NCBI RefSeq assembly: GCF_007741515.1 | Contig: NZ_CP036263.1 | Span: 3,769,178-3,833,177, forward strand | Direction: 5' to 3' | DNA from: Adhaeretor mobilis | GTDB taxonomy: Bacteria; Planctomycetota; Planctomycetia; Pirellulales; Lacipirellulaceae | DNA: 64,000 bases | Part shown: positions 10,171 to 19,168 of the stretch, in pieces | Position numbering within the stretch: position 1 is the stretch's first letter | Layout of the letters: each line of letters begins with the position of its first letter | Notes under the pieces: model-generated | What the model was told of the DNA's origin: nothing | Database searches by the model: none | Seen by the model: the letters and a program-made list of their open reading frames with translations, nothing else | Translations under genes and position numbers: made by a program

Positions 10171-10782
10171 CTAGCTCGCGTCGTCATCGTCGTCATCGGA
10201 ATTGTGAATAGCCACGGGAATCGCAATGGCAGCGGCGACCACGCCGGCAATTACTAGTGGATGGGTAAGCACATCTCCGACATTTGTAGGACTGCAGGAA
10301 ACCGGACTACCGCAGTAGGTCTGGCCACGAACGATGTCATCGCCTGAAACGATGAGTACACCCTGAGTGGCGGCAGGCGGCGCGGCGAGTGATTTCCACA
10401 CGCGACACTGCTTCATTTGAACGCCAACCTGAACCTGGTAGGTTCCACCAGAAACATTGTCCACTCGAAAGTCGCCACGCTCGTCGGTCACCGTCTTGTA
10501 GGTTCGGCGGGCATTGCTCACAACAACCGCTATGCCTTTGGTGGGGCGACCTTGTGCATCAACAACTTGCCCGACCAACGCGCCCTGCGCATCGAGTGCC
10601 ACGTCACTGCACGCGGCTGCCGGTGTTTTCGCAGTGGCAGTGGCAGAGACAGGGGCCACGACTGGGGCTGATTTGGCAATCGGTGCAGCCAACGTAGGTA
10701 GCGGTGTAACTGTGCTGACCGTCAGGCAAATGGCCAAGCTCCGGCTCCACCATGTATGCCTCCACCAAGATTGAAGCTTCAT
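10171..10782 (-). CDS. Secreted carboxypeptidase-regulatory-like (Ig-fold) protein with C-terminal membrane segment and poly-Asp tail
   Basis: Protein of 203 residues that I cannot name. It has an N-terminal signal peptide (hydrophobic stretch to about residue 33). From about residue 65 comes one carboxypeptidase-regulatory-like/CNA-B type beta domain (ALVGQVVDAQGRPTKGIAV ... DERGDFRVDNVSGGTYQV), a fold usually used for structural or adhesive roles at the cell surface. A single hydrophobic helix near the C-terminus is followed by a short tail of six Asp plus Ala-Ser. Start ATG 10782 has a strong AGGAGG Shine-Dalgarno about 10 nt upstream. It is a paralogue of the gene ending at 11034, which has the same layout, and each copy carries its own terminator. 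Function unknown. Confidence 0.75.
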   Translation of the reverse strand: MKLQSWWRHTWWSRSLAICLTVSTVTPLPTLAAPIAKSAPVVAPVSATATAKTPAAACSDVALDAQGALVGQVVDAQGRPTKGIAVVVSNARRTYKTVTDERGDFRVDNVSGGTYQVQVGVQMKQCRVWKSLAAPPAATQGVLIVSGDDIVRGQTYCGSPVSCSPTNVGDVLTHPLVIAGVVAAAIAIPVAIHNSDDDDDDAS

Positions 10783-10962
10783 TGCTAAGTCCTCCTAGGA
10801 ATCCCCCGTAAAATCCAATGTTTCACGGTGCGGACTTTAGCAAACGGGTCATGCCGTTGCCAGCGGAGTCGCTAGGAAAACTCAAGTGCTATCAGAAGTG
10901 ACTCAGTATCAACAAAAGAACCGCGGTTCGCTGTCAAAACGCGTTTCTCCTAAAACGAAAAA

Positions 10963-10989
10963 GCCGTCGCCCAATGATTGGGCGACGGC
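10963..10989 (-). terminator. Strong rho-independent terminator
   Basis: Perfect 13-bp inverted repeat (GCCGTCGCCCAAT and its complement) followed on the minus strand by a run of Ts. It sits 45 bp downstream of the minus-strand gene ending at 11034 and separates the two paralogues. Confidence 0.85.
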
Positions 10990-11033
10990 TTCGATTTGCT
11001 TCATTTGAAGTTGGCTACTAGGAGTGCATTACC

Positions 11034-11588
11034 TCAGCTAGCGTCGTCGTCATCGTCGATAGCAAGAGGAATCGCGATGGCCGCAGCAACAATACCCGCG
11101 GTCATGATTGGATGCTGGGAAATCCATCCCGTGACACTAGCAAAAGGGCCGGTACTTGCACAAGTTCCGCATGCAGGAGCACAATCAGAAGCATACTGTC
11201 CGAGAATTGCTTGATCGCCAGCGACAGCCATCAGGCCCGTACTAGCGGCTGGCGGTGCAGTCCGTGGTGCCCACATACGGTAGATCCCCTGATGACCAGG
11301 AGCAGCTACTTGGTAGACGCCACCCTTGAGACCAGCCACGGTAAATTCCCCCTTGTCGTTCGTCGCAACGCGAATCAACTCGCGTCCGTTTTGTTGAATC
11401 GAAACGGGAGCAGCTTCAAGAGCGGTTCCCTGAGGGGTGGTCAATTGACCAACCAGGACGCCACCGTCACGTAGGGCGATGTCCGAGGGAGCTGCTTGTT
11501 TTGCGACAGGAGCTGCCAAAGCAGGAGAAACAAGCATGCCAGCACAGGCAAAGGCAGCCGCCACAAACTGTAGGTTAAATCGTTTCAT
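11034..11588 (-). CDS. Secreted carboxypeptidase-regulatory-like protein with poly-Asp tail, paralogue of the 10171-10782 gene
   Basis: Protein of 184 residues with a clear Sec signal peptide ending near ALAAP (residue ~27) and one Ig-like regulatory domain (GVLVGQLTTPQGTALEAAPV ... NDKGEFTVAGLKGGVYQVAAPG). A Cys-containing linker (CAPACGTC) follows, then a hydrophobic C-terminal helix and a tail of five Asp plus Ala-Ser. AAGGAA lies about 10 nt before the ATG. Domain order and the C-terminus match the downstream paralogue, but overall sequence has diverged, so the duplication is not recent. The acidic tail after a membrane helix is unusual and might be an anchor or a metal-binding or sorting signal; that is speculation. 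The molecular role is unknown. Confidence 0.75.
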   Translation of the reverse strand: MKRFNLQFVAAAFACAGMLVSPALAAPVAKQAAPSDIALRDGGVLVGQLTTPQGTALEAAPVSIQQNGRELIRVATNDKGEFTVAGLKGGVYQVAAPGHQGIYRMWAPRTAPPAASTGLMAVAGDQAILGQYASDCAPACGTCASTGPFASVTGWISQHPIMTAGIVAAAIAIPLAIDDDDDAS

Positions 11589-11886
11589 TGGTCCAAAATT
11601 CCTTTTGTAGTCCGCTCTGGATAATCGCAGAAGGGATTACCCCCTCATGAAGATGTTTGTTACTGAGAACAGCTCGCAGTTCTGTTCCGAAGCTTTGAGA
11701 TGCCCCAATGCCCAACACAGGCAGAGTGGTCCCGCTTATAAGGTGATCGGCGCTTTGACGTGCCTTCTATAGCTAATGCTGAGAAGTTCACCCCATTCTT
11801 CTCAATCGTCAAAGTGCGTCAGTCGAGGGGTTGTTGCTAGCAACGCCTTGCAGGCTATTTGTCATGCATTGACGACGCAGGTGCTT

Positions 11887-12717
11887 CTACCGTCGCCAAT
11901 GTTTGAAGTGCTGAGCCATGCGAGTCTCCAGATGCGGAACCTCGGCATTGAGTCGCTCGGAGAGGCGGCCCGGTGGGTTGCCCCGACGGATGTCGGTTAG
12001 AAAGGCAACCAGGGTGCGATGAGCAACCGCTGGACCGTGCAGCATGAAGTGCGTCCACGCCCAGGCAAACCGGTATTCGGCGGGCCCCATCTCGCGAAGG
12101 TCGCGAGCTTGCTCTAAAGAATTGATCTTGCGAATCCTACCCAGCCGCAGGTCCCAACGAAGCCGTGACAAATGGGGATGCCCAAACGCCCGCTGGGTGG
12201 CCGGCATTTCGAAGTACTCGGCGAGCCCCTCGTCCAACCACAGCGGAACCATCGCCAGATTTGAGTGCAGTAGTGCGTGCGTGCATTCGTGCCGGAGATC
12301 GACCGAGAGTTCTTTGTGTTGATAAGCGTAGACAGAGGCTTCAGTACCGCGCTGCACGTATAAGGCTCTGCGGTAGGGAACGCGTGGATACACTTGCTGC
12401 AAGTAACGTCGATGGGCTTGAGCACTTTCCAGCAGATAGACATCTACGGGACGCTTGGCGGGAGGGACGCTGAGGGTACGCTGTAATTCGAATTCCAGGT
12501 GGCCTAGTTCCGCGAAGTCGCGATCGTAGGCTGCAAGAGGGAAGGTGGCGGCTATTTGAAAGGGGCCGTATTGTCGGTGGTCGAGCCAACCGGGGTGTTT
12601 CGCAGAGGTAGCGATTCCCGGTGTTGCTGCTATACCGCAAGCGGCCAGGGCCGCGCCGCTTTCCAGGAGAAAGCCGCGCCGCGAGAGCTCTCGTCGACCA
12701 TGCATTTCACCTGCCAT
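11887..12717 (-). CDS. TAT-exported metallopeptidase-like protein (gluzincin, peptidase MA-like)
   Basis: Protein of 276 residues with a twin-arginine signal (SRRGFLLESGAALAACGIAA, residues ~12-31), so probably exported folded. The central HECTHALLH at ~143 and LDEGLAEYFE at ~161 reproduce the HExxH plus distal Glu arrangement of gluzincin zinc peptidases, as in DUF1570/peptidase MA proteins. Start is ATG 12717: its A is shared with the TGA stop of the upstream phosphatase gene (TGATG), which points to translational coupling and one operon. An in-frame TTG one codon upstream is less likely. Substrate unknown. The link to a polysaccharide-type phosphatase suggests an envelope role, by context only. 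Confidence 0.75.
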   Translation of the reverse strand: MAGEMHGRRELSRRGFLLESGAALAACGIAATPGIATSAKHPGWLDHRQYGPFQIAATFPLAAYDRDFAELGHLEFELQRTLSVPPAKRPVDVYLLESAQAHRRYLQQVYPRVPYRRALYVQRGTEASVYAYQHKELSVDLRHECTHALLHSNLAMVPLWLDEGLAEYFEMPATQRAFGHPHLSRLRWDLRLGRIRKINSLEQARDLREMGPAEYRFAWAWTHFMLHGPAVAHRTLVAFLTDIRRGNPPGRLSERLNAEVPHLETRMAQHFKHWRR

Positions 12718-13511
12718 CAAGCCACCCTTCGCGGAGAAAACAGCCGTTGCCAGAGAGAGGTTTGCGGCTTACGACGCCCGGGGGCAACCTCTTCACCAGC
12801 TGCTACCATTGCTGGATTGTCGCAGCAAAGTTCGATCGCCATCTCTTCTCCCGCAAGATCGCTGAGCCGCTTGAAAGCATGATGCATCCGTGGCCGGCGC
12901 GCACGAAGCCCATGAGCATCGGTTGCCAGAAAGTGGACCAACCCTTCAGCAACCATCCACTCGGCAAGCTTTTGAGGCGCTTTACCCATGCCGCCCACCA
13001 GACTGCCAGCGGTCACTTGCATGAGGCAACCGGCATCGACCAAACCGGGGAGCACGCCGGGGTCACGAAGCAAACCTTCGTTTCGCTCTGGATGAGAGAG
13101 GATGCCAACCAAGCCCATTCGTTTAAGTTGTTCCAGCAGACCTTCTAACGGAAAGTACAGTTCGTGTGGCAATTCTAGCAGAACGTGCCTCTTGCGGTCG
13201 GCCAGCGTGAGCACTTCGCCAGAGGCCAGTTTCTCGAACATGCCATCTTCGATGCGCACATCGGCCCCGGGAAGCACCTGTAGGCACGAACCTGTCTGCT
13301 CCAACTGATGCTGCAACTCGGCTGTCTTACGACGAAGATCGTCTCCGTGATTGTGTGAATTCGCCCCCAACTGGTGGGGCGTGAGAATCATCGCCCGCGT
13401 ACCACTTTCGACGGCCATCTTCGCCATTGCGAGAGTTGTCGCCAGATCAGGCGAGCCATCGTCGACGCCCGGAAGCAGATGGCAATGAATATCAACAAAC
13501 GCATGGGACAT
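12717..13511 (-). CDS. PHP-domain tyrosine-protein phosphatase (CpsB/CapC/YwqE family)
   Basis: Protein of 264 residues. The metal-dependent PHP fold is shown by VDIHCHLLPGVDDGS at residues ~5-19, LTPHQLG near 47, ADVRIE, LSHPERN near 150 and TDAHGLRARRP near 203, which supply the His/Asp ligands of the phosphoesterase centre. Characterised relatives dephosphorylate tyrosine kinases that control capsule or exopolysaccharide chain length. ATG 13511 was chosen because the PHP motif begins five residues later; the frame continues upstream without recognisable sequence. It is followed by the TAT metallopeptidase-like gene with a TGATG overlap. No cognate BY-kinase is present in the window, although exopolysaccharide genes lie at its left edge. 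Confidence 0.85.
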   Translation of the reverse strand: MSHAFVDIHCHLLPGVDDGSPDLATTLAMAKMAVESGTRAMILTPHQLGANSHNHGDDLRRKTAELQHQLEQTGSCLQVLPGADVRIEDGMFEKLASGEVLTLADRKRHVLLELPHELYFPLEGLLEQLKRMGLVGILSHPERNEGLLRDPGVLPGLVDAGCLMQVTAGSLVGGMGKAPQKLAEWMVAEGLVHFLATDAHGLRARRPRMHHAFKRLSDLAGEEMAIELCCDNPAMVAAGEEVAPGRRKPQTSLWQRLFSPRRVA

Positions 13512-13856
13512 AAATGAGTACTTTCGCAACGATGAAGAGCGGCCTGAGTGACCACGCAACGAGAAGCCACACACCATGGAGCTAAACAGCATGAGACCGC
13601 ACGCCAGAAACCTGAAGCGGCGGACTATAGCAACGTCCCCAGCAGGGTCAAGCCAAGAGGCTACGTGCGTCGCTCAAGCGACGAGGTCCTCACCGCTAGC
13701 GTCTCAATAGTGCGGCTACCGTCTCGATTTGGGACTGCAACTAACGGCTTTCCACCCAACCCAGACGAAATGGCCGAGACCTCAGACCAATCTTTGCAAT
13801 GCAAACTATTACTAGCAAAAGACTTACAGTTCCGACAGAGGATTCGAGACAACCAA

Positions 13857-13872
13857 TGGCACGCTGGTTGCT
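13857..13872 (+). promoter_or_regulatory. Sigma-54 promoter upstream of csrA
   Basis: TGGCACG-CTGG-TTGCT matches the -24/-12 sigma-54 consensus at every conserved position with exact spacing (GG at 13858-13859, GC at 13870-13871). Transcription would start near 13883, about 100 nt before the csrA start codon. No gene lies between. The rest of 13512-13986 holds no recognisable gene. Confidence 0.75.
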
Positions 13873-13986
13873 TACCTATATAACAGTCGCACCACGCGAC
13901 GGGAGTCACTGAGCGGATAACTCTCACAGAAATCTAGTCTCAGCACGACGGCCCGATTCATCTACGGATAGTAAAGGAGAAATGTC

Positions 13987-14334
13987 ATGTTAGTTTTGAG
14001 CCGCAAATCAGGCGAGAAGATTCACATCGGCGATGATATCGTCGTCGAGATCAAACGAGTCACAGGAACACGTGTGACGATAGCAATCCAAGCACCTCGC
14101 GATCTACGCATCTTACGGGGAGAACTCCTCGAAGCTGCTAACGAGTTTGTCTTCGAGACTGGCACGACTGGGCCGGAACAGCCTGAAGCGTCAGCGGTAG
14201 CTGCTGACGAAACTGAAAACGAACCGCAGCTAGTCAAACCTCAGATTCCAATGTCAATCCCTACTGACGAGGCATTCCTGAACGCTAGTCAACGACTTAC
14301 TGGAGTAGACTTTGGCGGCTCTGCGCTAGGATAA
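13987..14334 (+). CDS. csrA: CsrA, RNA-binding carbon storage regulator (copy 1)
   Basis: Post-transcriptional regulator that binds GGA motifs in mRNA leaders. Residues 1-60 are a complete CsrA domain: MLVLSRKSGEKIHIGDDIVV, IKRVTGTRVTIAIQAPRDLRILRGEL, with the conserved RNA-contact residues at both edges (L4 region and R44-type Arg). At 115 residues it is nearly twice the normal ~61, with an acidic, Pro/Glu-rich tail of about 55 residues without a known domain. A good AAGGAG Shine-Dalgarno lies 8 nt upstream of the ATG, and a near-perfect sigma-54 promoter lies about 125 bp upstream. A second, different csrA lies at 19296-19667. Confidence 0.93.
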   Translation: MLVLSRKSGEKIHIGDDIVVEIKRVTGTRVTIAIQAPRDLRILRGELLEAANEFVFETGTTGPEQPEASAVAADETENEPQLVKPQIPMSIPTDEAFLNASQRLTGVDFGGSALG

Positions 14335-14353
14335 CTGTCTATTAAGTTTGCGT

Positions 14354-15475
14354 TCAAGCCATGAGGCTTTGAATGCAATCGACCAGCCGACGAGCCGACG
14401 ATGCGGCGGCCCGCTCGTCGGCTAGCAGAATTGGGTGATGCAGTAGTAGCGTTGAGTGCGCGTAGCGATCAGACCAGACAAGAGGCACAGGCTTTCGGCA
14501 CCTTCGTTCCGTTCGCTTCGCGAAACCGCGAAAGCCTACATCGATAGGCACGCCTTCTCGCCAGAGTTTCTCCAACAACCGTCCCCGCTCCTCCGGACAA
14601 GACTCCGCCGGCAAGTACGACCAAGCATGCTTGTAGAATGCCGGCTCATCGCCTGGGGTGATCGTCACCGGGCGAAGCATCTGGCCAGCTTGCTCGCCAA
14701 TCTCTCTAGCTTGGTTGATCCGCCTTCGCCTCAGCACATTTCTTTCCGTCAACAACGACAGTTGAGGTAACAGGACTGCAGCCTGTATCTCACTCAACGG
14801 GAAAGCGTCGTTTCCGCGATCCTGATAAACGGCAATACGCTGACGGATTGCTGCATCGCCGGTCAGTACCGCACCGCCACGTCCCGCGGTCATCAACTTA
14901 CTCCCACCGAAGCTCAGCACGGCAGCATGGCCCCAGGTCCCTGCGACTTTGTCGGCAACCGTTGCCCCCGGCTGTTGGCAAACATCTTCAACGACGGCCC
15001 ACCCGTGCTTGGCCGCGATTTGGCAAATAGATTTCATGTCTGCCAGCCCGCCGTGAAGGTGCGATACTAGGATCGCTTTCACCGCGGGGCTAGCGGCATC
15101 CTCCAGCTGGCTTGGATCGATGGCCCAAGAGTGCGGCTCGATATCGACCAGCACAGGGCGAGCACCAATCGCCTCAATGGCCCGAAAATTCCCCGGAAAA
15201 TCGTAGCCAGCCAGGATGACTTCGTCACCTTCGACAACTCCGCAACCGCGCAGGGCAAGCTCGACAGCAATCGTGCCTGAGCAGCACAACGCAACGTGCT
15301 CCAATTGAAACTCTCTTGCCAACGAGGCGGATAATCGCTCTCCATGAGGGCCATGATACGTACCCCAACTCCCGTCCTCGAAAGCTGCCTGAAGAGCTGA
15401 CAGTACTGCTTTGTCAGGACAGGGCCAGGGGTACTGCTCGCCCTCGGTACTGGGTTGGGGTAAACTATCGGACAT
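14354..15475 (-). CDS. DegT/DnrJ/EryC1/StrS-type PLP aminotransferase
   Basis: PLP-dependent enzyme of the sugar aminotransferase (AHBA synthase/ArnB-like) family, 373 residues from ATG 15475. The start was chosen at MSDSLPQPS; the frame runs about 44 codons further upstream across the start of the divergent gene but shows no family sequence there. Visible features are a GTYHGPHGERL entry near residue 37, CCSGTIAVELALRGCGV, DEVILAGYDFPGN, EDVCQQPGA, and the cofactor lysine in FGGSKLMTAGRGGAVLT. Known members transaminate keto-sugars of surface glycans or antibiotics. The exact substrate is unknown; surface-sugar synthesis is possible given the polysaccharide genes elsewhere in the window. Confidence 0.88.
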   Translation of the reverse strand: MSDSLPQPSTEGEQYPWPCPDKAVLSALQAAFEDGSWGTYHGPHGERLSASLAREFQLEHVALCCSGTIAVELALRGCGVVEGDEVILAGYDFPGNFRAIEAIGARPVLVDIEPHSWAIDPSQLEDAASPAVKAILVSHLHGGLADMKSICQIAAKHGWAVVEDVCQQPGATVADKVAGTWGHAAVLSFGGSKLMTAGRGGAVLTGDAAIRQRIAVYQDRGNDAFPLSEIQAAVLLPQLSLLTERNVLRRRRINQAREIGEQAGQMLRPVTITPGDEPAFYKHAWSYLPAESCPEERGRLLEKLWREGVPIDVGFRGFAKRTERRCRKPVPLVWSDRYAHSTLLLHHPILLADERAAASSARRLVDCIQSLMA

Positions 15476-15505
15476 ATTGGTCCAAGCTTTTAGACGACTA
15501 GTAGG

Positions 15506-16657
15506 ATGGTTGAGAATATGCGTTTTCTTATGATCGGCGGTTTCCTTGGTGCAGGCAAGACGACGACACTCGCGCGTCTCGCAAGACATTACATCGATGC
15601 CGGCCAAAAGGTCGCTTTAGTCACCAACGACCAGGCCTATGGGCTAGTCGATACGGAAGCGCTCCGATCCCAAGGCTTTGATGTCGGGGAGGTCCCAGGG
15701 GCCTGTTTCTGCTGTAAGTTTGGCGATCTTGTGGAAACAGTCGCCGCGCTCGCTGAACAACATCGGCCGGATATTATTCTTGCAGAACCGGTCGGCAGTT
15801 GCACGGACCTTGCCGCTACAGTGATCCGTCCCTTGGCCGATCTCTATGGCCACGAGTACGAAATTGCACCGTTGGTGGTACTTTGCAAGCCGGAGCATGG
15901 GGCGAAAATCTTGGATGCAGCCCAGGTAGGCTTTTCACCGAAAGCCGCCTACGTTTTTCTAAAGCAACTGGAAGAAGCGGAAGTGATCGTCCTCAACAAG
16001 ATTGACAAGCTTCAGCCGCCAGAAAGAGACCGTCTCCTGCTGCTACTGGAGGAGCGTTTCCCTGACAAACAGATTCTCTCTCTTAGTGCTCAGCAAGGGG
16101 AGGGATTCAACGAACTCGTCGAAGTGCTATCTCAATCCTCAACACCTGGCTTGCCTGCGCTAGAAATCGACTACGATACCTACGCCGAGGGCGAGGCTGA
16201 ACTTGGCTGGCTGAACGCGACGGTGAAAGTTACTTCACGGAAAGACCGGCAAGACAAAAATCCTGACGAACCCTGGTCACTGGACTTGCTGGTGGAATCG
16301 CTAGTAGAAAAGATCGCCGAACAGTTTGACCGTACGGGACTGGAACCGGGGCATGTGAAAGTACTCGGTTCGTCGCTAGCAGGCGAATCTGGAGACCAGG
16401 GCCACGGACTGGTGACATCGGTCGCCAATTGGGTCGCCCTGGGCGAGCCAGCGGAACTTTCGATTGCTTGCACTACGCATGTTGTCACTGCCGACCTGCT
16501 GATCAATGCTCGCGTTGCTAGCGACCCCGAGACTATCGCTCACACGATTTCCCATGCCGTTGATTCGCTCGCCCAACTTCATGGATTAGATTGCCATATC
16601 ACCGACCTGCAACATTTCAGCCCGGCGCGCCCCGAGCCAACCCATCGCTACAGCTAG
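15506..16657 (+). CDS. CobW/COG0523-family G3E GTPase (metallochaperone type)
   Basis: Protein of 383 residues with a P-loop GGFLGAGKTT at 11-20, the diagnostic CxCC metal-binding motif (GACFCCKFG; Cys 67, 69, 70), ILAEPVGSC as the Walker B-like segment and VLNKIDKL as the NKxD base-specificity motif. Family members use GTP to deliver Zn, Co or Ni to target proteins or are induced under zinc limitation. The C-terminal ~150 residues differ from the standard CobW_C domain and contain His-rich elements (THVVTADLL, HGLDCHITDLQH) that might bind metal. It is divergent from the aminotransferase gene with only 30 bp between start codons, so the two promoters must overlap. No Zur box was recognised. 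Confidence 0.88.
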   Translation: MVENMRFLMIGGFLGAGKTTTLARLARHYIDAGQKVALVTNDQAYGLVDTEALRSQGFDVGEVPGACFCCKFGDLVETVAALAEQHRPDIILAEPVGSCTDLAATVIRPLADLYGHEYEIAPLVVLCKPEHGAKILDAAQVGFSPKAAYVFLKQLEEAEVIVLNKIDKLQPPERDRLLLLLEERFPDKQILSLSAQQGEGFNELVEVLSQSSTPGLPALEIDYDTYAEGEAELGWLNATVKVTSRKDRQDKNPDEPWSLDLLVESLVEKIAEQFDRTGLEPGHVKVLGSSLAGESGDQGHGLVTSVANWVALGEPAELSIACTTHVVTADLLINARVASDPETIAHTISHAVDSLAQLHGLDCHITDLQHFSPARPEPTHRYS

Positions 16658-16793
16658 CACTTCTGCGAAAGACAGCCGACGAGGTTGACACTTCTGAGGG
16701 GCTTTCTCTATTCTCCCGCGGCATTTCCCGCAACTCAGGCATTCGCTGCGCGCTTGTTTCTGAATTGCGACACCAAACGGAACTGAGGCCAGG

Positions 16794-19043
16794 ATGGCCG
16801 ATCCATTGGGATCAAAGATCGATCGATCACAAAACCCATCGCACGCCCGCTGGCTGCGAGTGGTGCTGTGCGCAATGCTGCTCGTTCAATTGGCCGGCTG
16901 CGCAACTTCTAGCAAGTGGGTCACGCTAAGAAACACGCCGCGGAATCCGCTCACGGAAACACTCGGGTTGGTGACGCGACAAGGGCCCAAGGCTACTCCT
17001 CGCACCATGCAGTTGCTGCGTCGGTATGACTTGAATGATGCAAAGATAAACGACGGCGGGGCGCTGCTCACCGAACTGAACAAGATTGACCAGACGGATC
17101 CCCAACGGGAGCATCTCTATGCACTGGCAGAACTTTCCTACGTCGGCGCAAAACGGGCCGAGCGTTCTAGCGAACACTCAAGAGCGTTAGAACTCTACGG
17201 ATCCTCGGTTCTATACTCGTATCGCTACCTCTTCGATAACGATTATCCAGCGGCCAGTAATCCTTACGATCCCCAATTCCGCCGCGCGTGCGACCTCTAC
17301 AACACTGCCTTAGAAGACACGCTGCGCATGGTAATGCAACAGGACCAATTGCTCCCAAATACCTCTCGCGTCATCAAGACGGCAAGCCACGATTGCCAGG
17401 TGGATGTCATTCTGAAAAGTAAGGGCTGGCACCCTGAGGACTTCGACAGCCTCGAATTCGTATCAGACTTCGAGGTTCACGGTCTGCGCAACCACTACCA
17501 CAACTTCGGGCTAGGCGTACCGCTGATCGCAATCCGCAAACAACATGAGGAATCGGAGGACTCGGAGCATTCCGACCCACGAGAGGACTACTATCCACCG
17601 GCCCTCTCCTTTCCGGTGACCGCCTTCCTGAGAATCGATCCTGGAGAGAGCACCGTCGAAGACGATAACTTGGTAGATGAAGGTGGCGCGCGAGCGAACC
17701 GTCGAGTTCATGCAGTTCTAGAACTGCGCGATCCGCTCGATGAGCAATCCATCAGCATCGCCGGCAAACCGGTTCCGCTGGAAACCGATCTGAGTACGCC
17801 ACTCGCCCATTACCTGAATCAGCCTGCGTTGGACGACAGTACGGTTTCCACCGCTGGGTTACTCAAACCTGAGAAGGTCGCCAAGCTCACCGGCCTGTAC
17901 ATGTTGGAACCGTTTCGCGCCGATAAGATCCCGGTCATCATGGTCCACGGCCTGTGGTCAAGCCCGGTGACTTGGATGGAAATGTTCAACGACCTTCGCA
18001 GCGATCCGGCAATTCGCGAGAATTACCAGTTCTGGTTCTACCTGTATCCCACAGGACAACCGTTCTGGTTTAGTGCATCGCAAATGCGTGAAGACATGGC
18101 CGCGATGCGGGCCTCCTTGGATCCCGAACGGCAGTACGCGGCTCTCGACCAAACCGTGTTGGTTGGGCACAGCATGGGCGGGTTGGTATCGCGACTGCAA
18201 ACGGTTGATAGCCGCGATCACTTCTGGAAAACGCTCAGCGATCGTCCCTTTGGGGAACTTCAAGCTGAGGACGAAGTGCGTGACGAGCTGGCGAAGACCT
18301 TTTTCTTCACGCCGAATGCCTCGGTACGTCGTGTTGTGACGATCGGCACTCCCCACAAAGGGAGCGACGTTGCCAATGATGTAACGCGCTGGGTGGGACG
18401 AAAAATAATCAAGATTCCTGCCCTAATGCTGCAAAGGCGACATCAGTTGGTCGCCAACAATAAGGGCTATTTTCGCGACGACGCGCCCCTGGGTATTTCT
18501 ACAAGTATCGATTCGCTGTCTCCCAAATCGCCGATATTGCCCGTTCTGCTAGCCTCGGAAGTGGGGCCTTGGGTAAAGTATCACAACGTTGTAGGACACT
18601 CCGAAGGCAAGGGGTTCACCGGCAAAGTGAGCAACTGGTTGGCTGGTGAAGGCGATGGCGTCGTTGCGCTAGCAAGCGCAAAATTCGACGCGGCCGAATC
18701 AGAAATTGTCGTTCCCTCAGACCACGTGAGCGTACACCGACATCCGGCGAGCATTCTGGAAGTACGCCGCATTCTTATGGAACACATCGACCAGCTAAGG
18801 TCTTTTCCCAATAGCCAACCAAGCGGGCAAGTAAGGCTTGCTAAGGGGACGCAACCCACGCAACCTTTAGTGGTGCCTTCCTTGGCAGGACGGAGCATCG
18901 CAGAAACATTGCCGACGGGATTGCCGAGCGAATCGCCAAGTGCGGGGCCAGTACGCACCGGAGTTCAACGCGAAGCGTTTCCCCGCAAAATCCCTACCTC
19001 CTCGACCACCGCAGGGCGGCCCCCCGCCGCTATAGTTCGATAG
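16794..19043 (+). CDS. Lipoprotein alpha/beta-hydrolase (lipase/PGAP1-like esterase)
   Basis: Protein of 749 residues with a lipoprotein signal (VLCAMLLVQLAGC; lipid-modified Cys 36), so anchored in a membrane facing the periplasm. Residues ~60-380 form a long N-terminal region with helical, TPR-like character and no named domain. The hydrolase domain follows: oxyanion segment IPVIMVHGLWSSPVTW near 380, nucleophile GHSMGGLVSR with Ser at ~460, TIGTPHKGS near 517, then GEGDGVVALASA and SDHVSVHRHP, which supply the acid and His of the triad. The last ~80 residues are Pro/Ser-rich. A lipase or esterase acting on membrane lipids or lipid-linked substrates is the best reading. A second, shorter hydrolase of similar type lies at 46977-48095. 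Confidence 0.85.
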   Translation: MADPLGSKIDRSQNPSHARWLRVVLCAMLLVQLAGCATSSKWVTLRNTPRNPLTETLGLVTRQGPKATPRTMQLLRRYDLNDAKINDGGALLTELNKIDQTDPQREHLYALAELSYVGAKRAERSSEHSRALELYGSSVLYSYRYLFDNDYPAASNPYDPQFRRACDLYNTALEDTLRMVMQQDQLLPNTSRVIKTASHDCQVDVILKSKGWHPEDFDSLEFVSDFEVHGLRNHYHNFGLGVPLIAIRKQHEESEDSEHSDPREDYYPPALSFPVTAFLRIDPGESTVEDDNLVDEGGARANRRVHAVLELRDPLDEQSISIAGKPVPLETDLSTPLAHYLNQPALDDSTVSTAGLLKPEKVAKLTGLYMLEPFRADKIPVIMVHGLWSSPVTWMEMFNDLRSDPAIRENYQFWFYLYPTGQPFWFSASQMREDMAAMRASLDPERQYAALDQTVLVGHSMGGLVSRLQTVDSRDHFWKTLSDRPFGELQAEDEVRDELAKTFFFTPNASVRRVVTIGTPHKGSDVANDVTRWVGRKIIKIPALMLQRRHQLVANNKGYFRDDAPLGISTSIDSLSPKSPILPVLLASEVGPWVKYHNVVGHSEGKGFTGKVSNWLAGEGDGVVALASAKFDAAESEIVVPSDHVSVHRHPASILEVRRILMEHIDQLRSFPNSQPSGQVRLAKGTQPTQPLVVPSLAGRSIAETLPTGLPSESPSAGPVRTGVQREAFPRKIPTSSTTAGRPPAAIVR

Positions 19044-19168
19044 TAGGTAGTGCGCGGCTTAGGATGCCGACAAGTACCACTCGGGAGAGCGAACTGTGCA
19101 ACGGGTTGCAGCTTTTGGCTTTCCACATGTAGCCATCTCTGAGCGGTGCAAATTAGAGCCGAACGTGC

